Both the position numbers and the translations under genes were made by a program. From contig NVRR01000027.1 of assembly GCA_002732675.1 (NCBI GenBank), positions 1 through 22,281 of the forward strand: a stretch of 22,281 nt of DNA. Direction: 5' to 3'. The notes below the pieces were generated by a model. It made no database searches, was not told where the DNA came from, and was given only the letters and a program-made list of their open reading frames with translations. Below are positions 1 to 8,738 of the stretch, in pieces. The DNA comes from Sneathiella sp. (GTDB lineage: Bacteria > Pseudomonadota > Alphaproteobacteria > Sneathiellales > Sneathiellaceae). Position 1 is the stretch's first letter. Every line of letters begins with the position of its first letter.

Positions 1-841
1 GAGTAAAACGTTTGGCAAAGATAGTCGCGCGCTCAAAAATATAAATATTAATCTTGATGAAGCAGAGATGGTGGCGCTGATCGGGGCATCTGGTTCCGGC
101 AAGTCGACGCTCATACGCCATATCGCGGGACTTGTTGCCGGCGATAAAACGGAAAGCCAGGTCAGTGTATTTGGTTCCCCAATTCAAAAAAATGGCCGTA
201 TTTTGCGGGGCGTTCGTCAGCATCGCCGGGAGATTGGCGTGATCTTTCAACAATTCAACCTTGTTGGACGCTTATCAGTTCTGACCAATGTTCTGACCGG
301 TGTATTAGGTCAGGCACCGGCCATTCGAACCGTCTTTGGCATTTTTACGCGCCGTGAAAAACAAATGGCCATGGAAGCTTTGGCGCGTGTTGGGATTGCC
401 GATCATGCAGCGCAAAAATCATCCACTCTTTCGGGCGGCCAACAACAAAGAGCGGCTATTGCGCGAACAATTGTACAGGGTGCCAGGCTTATTCTCGCTG
501 ATGAGCCCATTGCTTCCCTGGATCCAGCTTCATCACGAAAGGTCATGGATAATCTGGCGCGCATCAACCGAGAAGACGGCGTGACGGTTTTGGTCTCTCT
601 GCATCAGGTGGATTACGCCATCAAATATTGCCCTCGGACGATCGCGATGCGCCAGGGGGAAATTGTTTACGATGGCGCCAGCGAAAAACTGACGCCCGAA
701 TTTCTGCAAAAATTATACGGATCAGACAGTATTGAGCTGCTCTCGAAAGAGAAGCGACATGAGTTTTTGCCACCAAAAAAGGCAGCTCAAGTTGCCAACT
801 TGCCAGCCCGAGAGCCCGCTTTGGTCCAAGCCGCGGGCTGA
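1..841 (+). CDS. phnC: PhnC, phosphonate ABC transporter ATP-binding protein (5' partial)
   Basis: This is the cytoplasmic ATPase of the PhnCDE phosphonate importer, which powers uptake of phosphonates across the inner membrane. The frame is open from base 2. The residues before the first ATG (base 68) read as the usual N-terminal strand of an ABC domain, so the true start lies upstream and the ATG at 68 is internal. Visible motifs are Walker A GASGSGKST, the Q-loop region VIFQQFNLV, the signature LSGGQQQRA, Walker B LILADEPIASLDP, and a switch histidine in VSLHQ. It is followed after 62 bases by phnD and then phnE in the same direction, the standard transporter order. Family assignment rests on motifs plus this context; other phosphate/phosphonate ATPases look similar, but the phnD neighbour settles it. 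Confidence 0.95.
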   Translation, partial: SKTFGKDSRALKNININLDEAEMVALIGASGSGKSTLIRHIAGLVAGDKTESQVSVFGSPIQKNGRILRGVRQHRREIGVIFQQFNLVGRLSVLTNVLTGVLGQAPAIRTVFGIFTRREKQMAMEALARVGIADHAAQKSSTLSGGQQQRAAIARTIVQGARLILADEPIASLDPASSRKVMDNLARINREDGVTVLVSLHQVDYAIKYCPRTIAMRQGEIVYDGASEKLTPEFLQKLYGSDSIELLSKEKRHEFLPPKKAAQVANLPAREPALVQAAG

Positions 842-903
842 CGACCAATTTTCAACGACAAACTATCAAAACAACCACTTAAACTTATTTGGAGATGATA
901 CAG

Positions 904-1914
904 ATGATACGTAAATTGTTATCCGTCGCAGTTGTCGCGGCCACAGCATTGGCAAGCGCCAGCGCTTTTGCGGACGTTAAGCCCTTGGAAGGTGATCCCA
1001 AAGAAATCAATTTCGGGATTATTGCAACTGAATCCACGTCGAACCTAAAAGAGCAATGGCTTCCTTTCATGGACGACATGGAAAAAGCCCTGGGCATGAA
1101 GGTTAATGCCTTTTTCGCCCCTGACTACGCTGGCGTTATCGAAGCCATGCGCTTCGGTAAGGTGCATGTCGCCTGGTTTGGTAACAAATCCGGTATGGAG
1201 GCCGTTGACCGTGCAGGCGGTGAAGTCTTCGTACAGACATCAAAAGCGGATGGGTCCCAAGGATACTATTCCCATATTATCACACATGTGGACAATAAGG
1301 ACATCAACAGCCTTGAAGATATCTTCAGCTGTGACAAGACCCTGAACTTTGGCATCGGGGATCCGAATTCCACGTCCGGTTTCCTGGTTCCATCCTATTA
1401 CGTTTTCGCCAAAAACAATATTGACCCAAAGAAATGCTTCAAGACCATGCGTAATGCCAATCATGAAACAAACCTGTTGGCGACAGCCAACAAGCAAGTG
1501 GATATTGCGGCAAACAATTCTGAACAAATCGGTCGTACAAAGAAGAAAGCACCTGAGGTTGCAGAAAAAATCAAAATTATCTGGACCTCTCCGCTAATTC
1601 CATCTGATCCGATTGTTTATCGCGAAGACTTGTCGAAAGAACTGAAATCCCGGATCAAGGGCTTCTTCCTGTCATATGGTCGTTTTGGTGATACAGAGGC
1701 TGCGAAGGCTGTTCTGGCCAACATCAGTGATGGGCAGGGCTTCTTTATGGAAAGCAACAATACCCAACTTTACCCAATCCGCCAATTGGCCCTGTTCAAG
1801 GATAAAATTAAAATTGAGCGCGCTAAGGGGGCATCTGAGTCGGAGAAAACTGAAAAAGTTGCTCTGATCGTAAAGAAATTGTCTGACCTCGATATTCTTG
1901 TCGCGAACCAATAA
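904..1914 (+). CDS. phnD: PhnD, periplasmic phosphonate-binding protein
   Basis: This is the periplasmic solute-binding protein that captures phosphonates and delivers them to PhnE/PhnC. I chose the ATG at 904 (336 residues). A GGAG sequence at 891-894 sits about nine bases upstream, whereas the TTG at 889 and ATG at 895 are too close to it. From this start there is a clean Sec signal peptide: basic MIRK, a hydrophobic Ala/Val stretch, and a likely cleavage after ASAFA, about residue 23. The mature protein has PhnD-family features: FGIIATEST near the N-terminus, the [11 protein letters not shown] segment, [10 protein letters not shown], and the ligand-lobe motif GDPNSTSG. It lies between phnC and phnE. 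A stem-loop follows immediately, so this gene may be transcribed more than phnE. Confidence 0.95.
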   Translation: MIRKLLSVAVVAATALASASAFADVKPLEGDPKEINFGIIATESTSNLKEQWLPFMDDMEKALGMKVNAFFAPDYAGVIEAMRFGKVHVAWFGNKSGMEAVDRAGGEVFVQTSKADGSQGYYSHIITHVDNKDINSLEDIFSCDKTLNFGIGDPNSTSGFLVPSYYVFAKNNIDPKKCFKTMRNANHETNLLATANKQVDIAANNSEQIGRTKKKAPEVAEKIKIIWTSPLIPSDPIVYREDLSKELKSRIKGFFLSYGRFGDTEAAKAVLANISDGQGFFMESNNTQLYPIRQLALFKDKIKIERAKGASESEKTEKVALIVKKLSDLDILVANQ

Positions 1915-1933
1915 ATCTTGGCAAGGACCCATT

Positions 1934-1963
1934 AGGCGCCGGGAAATACTTCCGGCGCCTTTT
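1934..1963 (+). terminator. Stem-loop with T-run between phnD and phnE
   Basis: A 9-bp perfect GC-rich stem (AGGCGCCGG at 1934-1942 with CCGGCGCCT at 1952-1960) encloses a 9-base loop and is followed by TTTTCTATTTT. It begins about 20 bases after the phnD stop and ends about 35 bases before phnE. It has the form of an intrinsic terminator. Because phnE must still be expressed, I infer a partial terminator or a 3'-end mRNA stabiliser that raises PhnD relative to PhnE, as is common after ABC binding-protein genes. Confidence 0.7.
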
Positions 1964-1997
1964 CTATTTTAAGAACAAGAATTGCAAGGCATATTCC

Positions 1998-2819
1998 ATG
2001 ACAACTGCCCCCATTCATCCTTCGTCGCCCGCAATACCGATCCCGACGCCGCCGCCACGAAATCTGAAACGCTCAGTCTTTAATCTTCTAGGCTGGGCGA
2101 TACTTGCCGGGCTTTTGACCTTGTCTTGGGAAGGTGCGGATATGCGCCCCATGGCGCTAATTGATGATGCGGCCAATATGGGGCAGTTCGCGGCTGATTT
2201 CTTCCCTCCTGATTTTACGGAATGGCAGATGTATGTCGAAGAAATCTTCATCACCATCCAAATCGCTCTTTGGGGGACGGTTCTCGCAATCGTTCTTTCA
2301 ATTCCGTTCGGGATTATGTCCTCGGAAAATATTGTTCCTTGGTGGATATGTCAGCCCACACGGCGGGTGATGGATGCCGCTCGCGCAATTAATGAAATTG
2401 TCTTCGCCATGCTGTTCGTTGTGGCCGTCGGACTTGGGCCTTTTGCCGGTGTTCTCGCGTTATGGATACATACCACGGGCGTCCTCGCCAAGCTTTTCTC
2501 CGAAGCCGTGGAGGCGATTGATCCGCGCCCCGTTGAAGGCATTCGGGCAACAGGGGGTAACGTCCTTCATGAGATAATCTATGGCGTCATTCCGCAGGTG
2601 TTGCCTCTCTGGATTTCATATTCTCTTTATCGGTTTGAATCCAACGTCCGCTCCGCCACCGTCCTTGGTATTGTCGGGGCTGGCGGCATTGGGGCATTGC
2701 TATGGGAATTTATTCGCGGGTTCTACTACACGGAAACCGCCGCCGTGATGATCCTTATTATTGTATCCGTGAGCTTGCTTGATATTATGTCTCAAAGGCT
2801 TCGTAAATTGGTCATCTGA
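1998..2819 (+). CDS. phnE: PhnE, phosphonate ABC transporter permease
   Basis: This is the inner-membrane permease of the phosphonate importer, 273 residues and close to normal family length. It opens with a proline-rich cytoplasmic segment, then a first hydrophobic helix around residues 30-45, and four or five further helices from about residue 85 to the end. The cytoplasmic EAA loop that contacts PhnC is visible as [19 protein letters not shown], about residues 168-186. The conserved C-terminal segment [14 protein letters not shown] is also present. The ATG at 1998 has an AAGG about eight bases upstream. Only one permease gene is seen, so the transporter is probably a PhnE homodimer; some relatives carry two phnE genes. 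It lies downstream of phnC-phnD and 34 bases ahead of the DUF1045 gene. Confidence 0.94.
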   Translation: MTTAPIHPSSPAIPIPTPPPRNLKRSVFNLLGWAILAGLLTLSWEGADMRPMALIDDAANMGQFAADFFPPDFTEWQMYVEEIFITIQIALWGTVLAIVLSIPFGIMSSENIVPWWICQPTRRVMDAARAINEIVFAMLFVVAVGLGPFAGVLALWIHTTGVLAKLFSEAVEAIDPRPVEGIRATGGNVLHEIIYGVIPQVLPLWISYSLYRFESNVRSATVLGIVGAGGIGALLWEFIRGFYYTETAAVMILIIVSVSLLDIMSQRLRKLVI

Positions 2820-2853
2820 CCTATTCGGCTATACCGTCTAATAGTCACGGGAG

Positions 2854-3570
2854 ATGGTTTTGGAAGAATTTCAACGCTACGCCGTTTACTTCGCGCCGCA
2901 GCGCCTTTCTCGGCTGGGGGCATTCGGCAATAGCTGGCTGGGGTTTGATCCGGAAACTGGCGACGATCTGGATCGCCCGGATCTTGGCGATGATACGAAG
3001 GCGCAAATTATTGATGTCACTGCCGCCCCGCATCGTTATGGTTTCCACGGCACCTTAAAGCCACCGTTTGCTTTACGCTCAGGCACAACAAGCGACCAGC
3101 TGGTGTTCGCGATAGAGGAGCTATGCGGCAGCGTTAGGCCCTTCGATTGTGGTTCAATCTCCGTCCGTGCGCTCGGTGTCTTTCTAGCCTTGACGTTAGA
3201 CCATTCCTCGACAGAGCTTGCCAATCTCGCGGCATTATGTGTACAGGAGCTGGATAGTTTTCGCGCGCAGCCCTCTCCAGCGGAAATCGCACGACGGCAA
3301 AAGGCAGGCCTCACGGAAAGACAGGAGCGCTTTCTGGAAATGTGGGGATATCCTTATGTGTTTGAAGAGTTTCGCTTTCATATGACTTTGACCGGCGAGC
3401 TCGACAGTGACCTGCGGCCTATTATGTCAGAAAAACTATCCGAAATAGCAGCTTCTGCACTGTCTTCACCGCTTCAAATCGAAGATATCTGTTTGTTTGG
3501 TGATCCCGGCGATGGACAACGGTTTCAGTTGATCCGCCGCTTTCCTTTGGGTAATGACAGGATCGCTTAA
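2854..3570 (+). CDS. DUF1045 phosphonate-locus protein, 2H phosphoesterase-like
   Basis: This protein of about 238 residues belongs to the DUF1045 family of putative phosphonate metabolism proteins. Its N-terminus (RYAVYFAP, residues 8-15) and two His-x-Thr motifs, HGT at 65-67 and HMT at 176-178 within FRFHMTLTGEL, are the hallmark of the 2H phosphoesterase superfamily. Known members of that superfamily act on cyclic phosphates or 2',5' bonds. It follows phnE by 34 bases and is convergent with phnN, which ties it to the pathway. No phnP is seen here, so I infer it may open the cyclic ribose phosphate made by C-P lyase. The start is uncertain: ATG 2854 directly abuts the CGGGAG sequence, while TTG 2860 lies six bases from it and gives MEEFQRYAVYF. 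The stop overlaps the phnN stop. Confidence 0.88.
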   Translation: MVLEEFQRYAVYFAPQRLSRLGAFGNSWLGFDPETGDDLDRPDLGDDTKAQIIDVTAAPHRYGFHGTLKPPFALRSGTTSDQLVFAIEELCGSVRPFDCGSISVRALGVFLALTLDHSSTELANLAALCVQELDSFRAQPSPAEIARRQKAGLTERQERFLEMWGYPYVFEEFRFHMTLTGELDSDLRPIMSEKLSEIAASALSSPLQIEDICLFGDPGDGQRFQLIRRFPLGNDRIA

Positions 3571-4115
3571 CGCTTCAATGCCGAAATAAATGCCCTGACA
3601 CCCGCTTCAAGACGACCGCTGTTATCTACAATGATAATGTCGGAAGTGTCCTTCAAGACCGGCGCCTGCCGTAGAAGCCGTCTTTCAATTTCTTCTTCTG
3701 TTTCTCTCCGCCGGCCCGCAAGGCGTTTGGCGAGAACCCGATTATTGGCGGTGACCATTATGGTTTTCACCGGTGTGAAACTGGCGTTTGCCTGATCAAC
3801 AACGTGGCGGGAAACATTTGCGATGACATGTCGGCCCCTCAGCCTGTCCGTTTCATAATGTCTTGGAATGCCATATTGAAGACCATGGGCATCCCACTGC
3901 AAACTGAAGGCGTCTGCAGACGACATTTTCTGAAATTCGGCGATGGAAACGGCCTGATGCGCTTCGCCGCAGGCTTCTTCGGGGCGGGTAATGACCCGAC
4001 GGACAAAGATAAAGCTTGGGTCATGCTCAAAATGCGCGCGCGCCGCGTCAATTAGGGTATCCTTGCCGGCGCCGCTAGGGCCGACCACAAGAATGAACAC
4101 ACCTAAATCAGGCAA
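3567..4115 (-). CDS. phnN: PhnN, ribose 1,5-bisphosphate phosphokinase
   Basis: PhnN phosphorylates ribose 1,5-bisphosphate with ATP to give PRPP, the last step that returns the C-P lyase sugar to nucleotide metabolism. The P-loop GPSGAGKDT lies close to the N-terminus, and the guanylate-kinase-like fold is supported by VRRVITRP and by RLAGRRRETEEEIERRL, a lid-like basic/acidic segment. The open frame reaches a GTG at 4142, but I prefer the TTG at 4115. It has an AGGGA about eight bases upstream, overlaps the phnM stop by only 8 bases, and gives the usual short MPDLGVFILVVG lead-in of about ten residues before the P-loop. It is the last gene of the phnG-N operon and ends tail-to-tail with the DUF1045 gene. 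Confidence 0.92.
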   Translation of the reverse strand: MPDLGVFILVVGPSGAGKDTLIDAARAHFEHDPSFIFVRRVITRPEEACGEAHQAVSIAEFQKMSSADAFSLQWDAHGLQYGIPRHYETDRLRGRHVIANVSRHVVDQANASFTPVKTIMVTANNRVLAKRLAGRRRETEEEIERRLLRQAPVLKDTSDIIIVDNSGRLEAGVRAFISALKR

Positions 4116-5250
4116 CGCGATTTCCCTGAGTCCAAACACCACGGACTACCGGGTGATGTGGTGAGTGATGAACATGCACCAGGTCAGCGCGTTTCCCCAT
4201 CGCGATTTCTCCGCGATCCGTCAGCCCGACGCTTTCGGCCGGCTGTTTGCTGATGAGGCGAATTGCCTGCGGCAGTGAAATACTGTCGATATCCTCCCAG
4301 AGCAGTATAGCGCCATAGAGCAAGCTATGCGGGACATAATCGCTTGATATAACGTCAAGATACCCGAGTTTTGCAAGATCGCGCGCCGAAACATTACCAG
4401 AATGGGATTTCCCCCGGACAATATTCGGGCCGCCCATCATTACCCGAAGACCGGCTTCATGGGATGCCTTCGCGGCTTCCACGGTTGTCGGGAATTCAGC
4501 AACGGCGATACCATCCGTTATGGCCTCGTCGACATGGCAAGTTGTCGCATCATCGTGGCTTGCGAGGGCGATCCCCCGGTCATTTGCCGATTTTACTGCA
4601 TGTTGTCGGTGCCTTTTACTGTGGCGCGCTTGATCCTCTTTCCGTTCAGAAATGAAGCCTTCCATTTGCCCATCGGTCAGGCCGTATTTTCCCTGATAAT
4701 AGGTATAATAGGCCTCCAGACTCACAAACTGCCGTTGCCCGGGCGTATGATCCATGATCGAGACAAGGCGAACGCCGGGTTTGTCAACGACGCCATCGAG
4801 TGCCTCCGCCATTTCTGGATAGCTCACCTCGCAGCGTAAATGCAGATAGTGATCCGCGCGGAGCAGGTTTTCGGCGCCAGCATGTTGAAGGCCATCAATC
4901 ATGTCGTTCAGACGGCTGATGCGGGCGCTGCCACGCTGAACGTCGCCAAGGGCAAGCGCGTCGAGCACTGTCGTTATTCCGGAAATGGCGAGCTGGCTGT
5001 CATGGGCAATTGCCGCCGAGGCAGAGGGCCATTCGGCCTTTGGCCGCGGCGTCATATGCTTTTCAAGGTTGTCAGTATGCAACTCGACAAATCCCGGCAT
5101 CAGGTAGTCGCCAGACATGTCATGGGCTGCGGTTAGGGATGATCTGCCCTCGCTGATGTCGGCGATCACTCCGTCTTTTACCTGCAGCGTACCTTCAAGG
5201 ACCTGATCGGCAAGGACAATTTTAGCATTGATAAAAATCTGTTCAGGCAT
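4108..5250 (-). CDS. phnM: PhnM, ribose 1-methylphosphonate 5-triphosphate diphosphatase
   Basis: PhnM is an amidohydrolase-superfamily enzyme that removes pyrophosphate from the alpha-D-ribose 1-phosphonate 5-triphosphate made by PhnI/G/H/L, giving the 5-phosphate substrate of PhnJ. It has 380 residues, the usual length. The metal-binding motif VELHTDNLEKH sits at about residues 55-65. Other family motifs are SHDDAT, the MGGPNIVRGKSHSGN segment, and SSDYVPHSLL toward the C-terminus, followed by the typical KRADLVHVHH closing beta-domain strand. The ATG at 5250 overlaps the phnL stop by 8 bases, implying translational coupling. Confidence 0.96.
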   Translation of the reverse strand: MPEQIFINAKIVLADQVLEGTLQVKDGVIADISEGRSSLTAAHDMSGDYLMPGFVELHTDNLEKHMTPRPKAEWPSASAAIAHDSQLAISGITTVLDALALGDVQRGSARISRLNDMIDGLQHAGAENLLRADHYLHLRCEVSYPEMAEALDGVVDKPGVRLVSIMDHTPGQRQFVSLEAYYTYYQGKYGLTDGQMEGFISERKEDQARHSKRHRQHAVKSANDRGIALASHDDATTCHVDEAITDGIAVAEFPTTVEAAKASHEAGLRVMMGGPNIVRGKSHSGNVSARDLAKLGYLDVISSDYVPHSLLYGAILLWEDIDSISLPQAIRLISKQPAESVGLTDRGEIAMGKRADLVHVHHSPHHPVVRGVWTQGNRVA

Positions 5251-5947
5251 CGCTTGCTACCCGGTATTGAGAAATATCGAATTCAGAGGTGCAGATGGCA
5301 TCCCGTGCGGCCGCATCATGGAAAATACCCAAAATCGCTGTTCCCCGGTCTTTTGCTTCGGTAATGAGATCGAGGACAATGGCTTTATTTTCGGCGTCCA
5401 GCGACGCTGTCGGCTCGTCCAGCAGCATGATCGGATATTCCGTCGCAAATCCCCTGGCGATATTCACCCGTTGCTGTTCGCCGCCGGAGAAGGTCAGCGG
5501 GGAGAGCGACCATAATGCTGGCGGTATATTTAGTCGCGCCAGCAAACCTTCGGCTTTCACTTGTGCCTCTTCTGCCGCTATACCGAATATCTTCATAGGC
5601 TCCATCACGACATCGAGGGTGGATACCCGTGGAATAACCCGCAGGAACTGGCTGACATAGCCCAGCGTGTGGCGCCGCACATTTAAAATGGTATGGGGTT
5701 CTGCATGGACCATATCTACCCAGTCATTCAGGTGCCGCACAAAAATATTGCCCTCATGGCAGACGTAATTTGCATAAACCATCCGCATGAACGTGCTTTT
5801 TCCGGCCCCGGATGCCCCTGTCAGGGCAATGCAATCCCCGGCGTTCATGGTCATGTTGATATTCTTGAAAACCGGAATGACCGCGCCTTGCTGGACATGT
5901 AAGGTGAAGCTCTTCGCTATATTTTCGACACGCATCATTTCGGACAT
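5243..5947 (-). CDS. phnL: PhnL, C-P lyase ABC-type ATPase subunit
   Basis: PhnL is an ABC-type ATPase without a membrane partner. It is needed with PhnG, H and I to form the ribose 1-phosphonate triphosphate, and it associates with the C-P lyase core complex. It has 234 residues. Motifs are Walker A GASGAGKST, the Q-loop LGYVSQFLRVIPRVS (characteristic of PhnL), signature TFSGGEQQRVNIARG, Walker B IMLLDEPTASLD, and switch histidine GIFHD. The ATG at 5947 has an AAGGA six bases upstream. It starts 9 bases after the phnK stop and overlaps phnM by 8 bases. Confidence 0.95.
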   Translation of the reverse strand: MSEMMRVENIAKSFTLHVQQGAVIPVFKNINMTMNAGDCIALTGASGAGKSTFMRMVYANYVCHEGNIFVRHLNDWVDMVHAEPHTILNVRRHTLGYVSQFLRVIPRVSTLDVVMEPMKIFGIAAEEAQVKAEGLLARLNIPPALWSLSPLTFSGGEQQRVNIARGFATEYPIMLLDEPTASLDAENKAIVLDLITEAKDRGTAILGIFHDAAARDAICTSEFDISQYRVASDA

Positions 5948-5956
5948 AGGATTTCC

Positions 5957-6736
5957 TTAAACCTGCAAGATGGACGAGACAAGAAGCTGCGAATAAGGAT
6001 GCTGCGGATCGTCCAATACCTGATCCGTCAATCCACTTTCCACAACCCGACCACCCTGCATGACCATCAGCCGGTGTGAGAGTAATCGCGCTACCGCCAG
6101 ATCATGAGTGACAATAACAACAGAGAGATTGAGGTCTGCTACTAGGCCGCGCAATAAATCTAGAAGGCGCGCCTGAACCGACACATCTAGCCCGCCAGTG
6201 GGTTCATCCATAAAGACCAGTCGGGGCCCTGAGACAAGATTACGGGCGATTTGTAGCCGCTGCTGCATCCCGCCAGAAAACGTGGATGGGGTATCGTCCA
6301 TTCGGTCGTCTGCAATCTCTACTTTGCCGAGCCATGAGGCGGCGGTGCCTCGGATTTCTCCATAATGACGCCATCCGACACCCATCAGCCGTTCGCCAAT
6401 ATTGGCACCGGCACTCACGCCCATACGCAATCCGTCGCGCGGGTTTTGATGGACAAACGCCCAGTCCGTGCGCATCAGAAACCGTCGTTCCGGCTCACTC
6501 ATTTCGTAGATTTCGCGGACGTCACTCAGCCGCGTATTGTAGTGAATAGAACCAGCAGAGGGTAAAAGCTGGCCGGATACGGCGTTCAGCAGGGTAGATT
6601 TTCCGGAACCAGATTCCCCGACAATACCGAGGACTTCCCCAGGAAAAAGATCAAATGAGACCTGCTCGCAGCCAACTCTGTCGCCATAGTGGACGGCAAT
6701 ATCTCTGACCGTTAACAATGGATCTTGTGGTGTCAT
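5957..6736 (-). CDS. phnK: PhnK, C-P lyase ABC-type ATPase subunit
   Basis: PhnK is the ABC-type ATPase that docks on PhnJ in the C-P lyase core complex; it is not a transporter ATPase. It has 259 residues with Walker A GESGSGKST, the PhnK-type segment WAFVHQNPRDGLRM, signature FSGGMQQRLQIARNL, Walker B RLVFMDEPTGGLDV, and switch VTHDL. The C-terminal DDPQHPYSQLLVSS resembles oligopeptide-type ATPases, the usual closest relatives of PhnK. The start codon overlaps the phnJ stop as ATGA, which indicates coupled translation. Its place between phnJ and phnL separates it from PhnC, the true importer ATPase encoded on the opposite strand. Confidence 0.95.
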   Translation of the reverse strand: MTPQDPLLTVRDIAVHYGDRVGCEQVSFDLFPGEVLGIVGESGSGKSTLLNAVSGQLLPSAGSIHYNTRLSDVREIYEMSEPERRFLMRTDWAFVHQNPRDGLRMGVSAGANIGERLMGVGWRHYGEIRGTAASWLGKVEIADDRMDDTPSTFSGGMQQRLQIARNLVSGPRLVFMDEPTGGLDVSVQARLLDLLRGLVADLNLSVVIVTHDLAVARLLSHRLMVMQGGRVVESGLTDQVLDDPQHPYSQLLVSSILQV

Positions 6737-7632
6737 TGCACGCCCTCCCGTTTTTGCAGTGGGTGGCCGGGGGACATCTCTCCTCTATGGCCCTCGTCTT
6801 GACGTGTTTGACAGAAATGGCTGTCGGAACAGACGAACATTCGCCCGCCGTGATCATCTAAAATAACCTCATCGAGAAAGCTCTCTTCCGCACCGCAAAG
6901 CGCACAAGGCTGTTCCCATTTCTGGATTGAAAATTTGTGATCATCGAAATCGAGGCTTTTCACCGTCGTATAAGGCGGTATTGCATAAATGCGTTTTTCA
7001 CGCCCGGCGCCAAACAGCTGCAAGGCTGGCATTCTATCCATCTTTGGATTGTCAAATTTTGGGGTCGGAGAGGGATCCATCATATATCGCCCCGCGACTT
7101 CCACCGGATAGGCATAAGTTGTCGCGATCTCTCCATGCTGGGAGATATCCTCATATAATTTTACGTGCATCAGGCCATATTCTTCCATGGCATGCATTTT
7201 TCGGGTCTCGGTTTCGCGGGGTTCTAAAAACCGTAAAGGCTCCGGGATCGGCACCTGATACACGAGGATCTGACCTTCGGTGAGGTCCGTTTCGGGGATC
7301 CGATGCCGGGTCTGAATTACTGTCGCTTTGGCCGTATCTTCGGTGGTCTCGACATTCGTAACCTTGGTGAAAAATTTCCGGATGCTAACGGCATTGGTCG
7401 TATCGTCTGAGCCCTGATCGATTACTTTCAAAACATCTTCCGGGCCGATGACAGCAGCGGTCACCTGAATGCCGCCCGTTCCCCAACCATAGGGCATGGG
7501 CATTTCACGGCTTGCGAACGGCACCTGATAACCTGGGATCGCCACAGCTTTCAGCAGTGCCCGCCGGATCATTCGCTTCGTCTGTTCATCTAAATAGGCG
7601 AAGTTATAGCTCTGCTTATCTACCATTTCCAT
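6733..7632 (-). CDS. phnJ: PhnJ, C-P lyase (radical SAM)
   Basis: PhnJ is the catalytic subunit that breaks the carbon-phosphorus bond of ribose 1-alkylphosphonate 5-phosphate. It is an unusual radical-SAM enzyme that releases an alkane (methane from methylphosphonate) and leaves a 1,2-cyclic phosphate. It has 299 residues. The four conserved cysteines are present: Cys243 and Cys246 in QPCALCGAEE, and Cys268 and Cys274 in FVCSDSHFC. These include the iron-sulfur ligands and the catalytic cysteine of the family. The conserved MPYGWGTGGIQVT segment is at residues 46-58. The ATG at 7632 has a GGAG about seven bases upstream and lies 3 bases after the phnI stop. No disabling change is seen. Confidence 0.97.
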   Translation of the reverse strand: MEMVDKQSYNFAYLDEQTKRMIRRALLKAVAIPGYQVPFASREMPMPYGWGTGGIQVTAAVIGPEDVLKVIDQGSDDTTNAVSIRKFFTKVTNVETTEDTAKATVIQTRHRIPETDLTEGQILVYQVPIPEPLRFLEPRETETRKMHAMEEYGLMHVKLYEDISQHGEIATTYAYPVEVAGRYMMDPSPTPKFDNPKMDRMPALQLFGAGREKRIYAIPPYTTVKSLDFDDHKFSIQKWEQPCALCGAEESFLDEVILDDHGGRMFVCSDSHFCQTRQDEGHRGEMSPGHPLQKREGVQ

Positions 7633-7635
7633 CGT

Positions 7636-8736
7636 CTACTCCGCCGCCTGCATGATACTCTCTTGTGCCTGTTTTCTGAGACGCCTGACGAGCTCCAGCT
7701 CTGACTGGAAGTCCACATAATGGGGAAGTTTGATATGTTCGACAAAGCCAGTCGCCTGAATGTTATCACTGTGAGAGAGGACAAATTCATCGTCCTGCAC
7801 CGGTGCCACCTGCTCCTCGCCAAGTTCATGGCAGCGCAGAGCTCTATCCACCAAAGCCATGGAAATGACTTTTCGTTCGCAATGGCCAAAGGCAAGCCCA
7901 TAGCCGCGCGTGAATTGTGCGGGCAGGGTTTTGGAGCCCTGGAATTGATTGACTGTTTCGCATTCAGTAATGGTGATATCACCAATATCAATGGCAAACC
8001 CAAGCTCTTCGGGTGTGAACTCGACTGTCACATCACCAAGGCGGACTTCGCCGACAAAGGCATGATTGCGGGCATATCCGCGCTGCGTGGAATATCCAAG
8101 TGCGAGAATAAAACCTTCATCACCGCGGGCGAGATTTTGCAATCGTAAATCCCGGCTTGCAGGAAACTCCAAAGGCTCACGGGTGAGATCACCAACGGGC
8201 GCATCATCCTCAAAGAACCCCTGGCTAGCGCTTTCAATCAGGCCCTCATTATTGAGCAATTCCAGAACCCTCGGCATGTCCGGATCAAGTTCGCGATCGG
8301 ACATTTCCGCGCGGGGCTGTTCTAACCCTTCGGCCGCCAATGCAAAATCGAGAAGCCGGTGCGTGTAGTCAAAGGTCGGCCCCAAAATCTGACCACCCGG
8401 TAAATCCTTGAACGTTGCTGAAACACGGCGATCAATGGTCATATCGGCTGTATCAAGGGCATTGGAATAACCAAAACGGGGCAGGGTTGTCCGGTAAGCA
8501 CGGATAAGGAAAATCGCCTCGATTAAATCTCCGCGTGCCTGTTTGATGGCAAGGGCTGCCAGCTCGGGGTCATAGAGCGATCCCTCCGCCATAACGCGGC
8601 TAACAGCATGGCTGAGCTGCTCAGTGATTTGCTCTAACGATAATTCGGATACGTTGGTGTCGCCGCGGCGCTCTTCCGCCAGATATTTATGGGCGTTATC
8701 AATCGCTTTTTCGCCGCCTTTTACTGCTACATACAT
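7636..8736 (-). CDS. phnI: PhnI, C-P lyase core subunit (purine nucleosidase activity)
   Basis: PhnI is the core subunit which, with PhnG, H and L, displaces adenine from ATP by phosphonate to make ribose 1-phosphonate 5-triphosphate; alone it acts as a purine nucleosidase. It has 366 residues, the usual length. It begins MYVAVKGGEKAI, the conserved PhnI N-terminus. Further family landmarks are YRTTLPRFGYSNALDT, ISATFKDLPGGQILGPTFDY-type sequence around residues 106-125 (here VSATFKDLPGGQ), and GYSTQRGYARNHAFVGEV. The ATG at 8736 has a GAGGAA about six bases upstream and starts 2 bases after phnH ends. Confidence 0.96.
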   Translation of the reverse strand: MYVAVKGGEKAIDNAHKYLAEERRGDTNVSELSLEQITEQLSHAVSRVMAEGSLYDPELAALAIKQARGDLIEAIFLIRAYRTTLPRFGYSNALDTADMTIDRRVSATFKDLPGGQILGPTFDYTHRLLDFALAAEGLEQPRAEMSDRELDPDMPRVLELLNNEGLIESASQGFFEDDAPVGDLTREPLEFPASRDLRLQNLARGDEGFILALGYSTQRGYARNHAFVGEVRLGDVTVEFTPEELGFAIDIGDITITECETVNQFQGSKTLPAQFTRGYGLAFGHCERKVISMALVDRALRCHELGEEQVAPVQDDEFVLSHSDNIQATGFVEHIKLPHYVDFQSELELVRRLRKQAQESIMQAAE

Positions 8737-8738
8737 GG

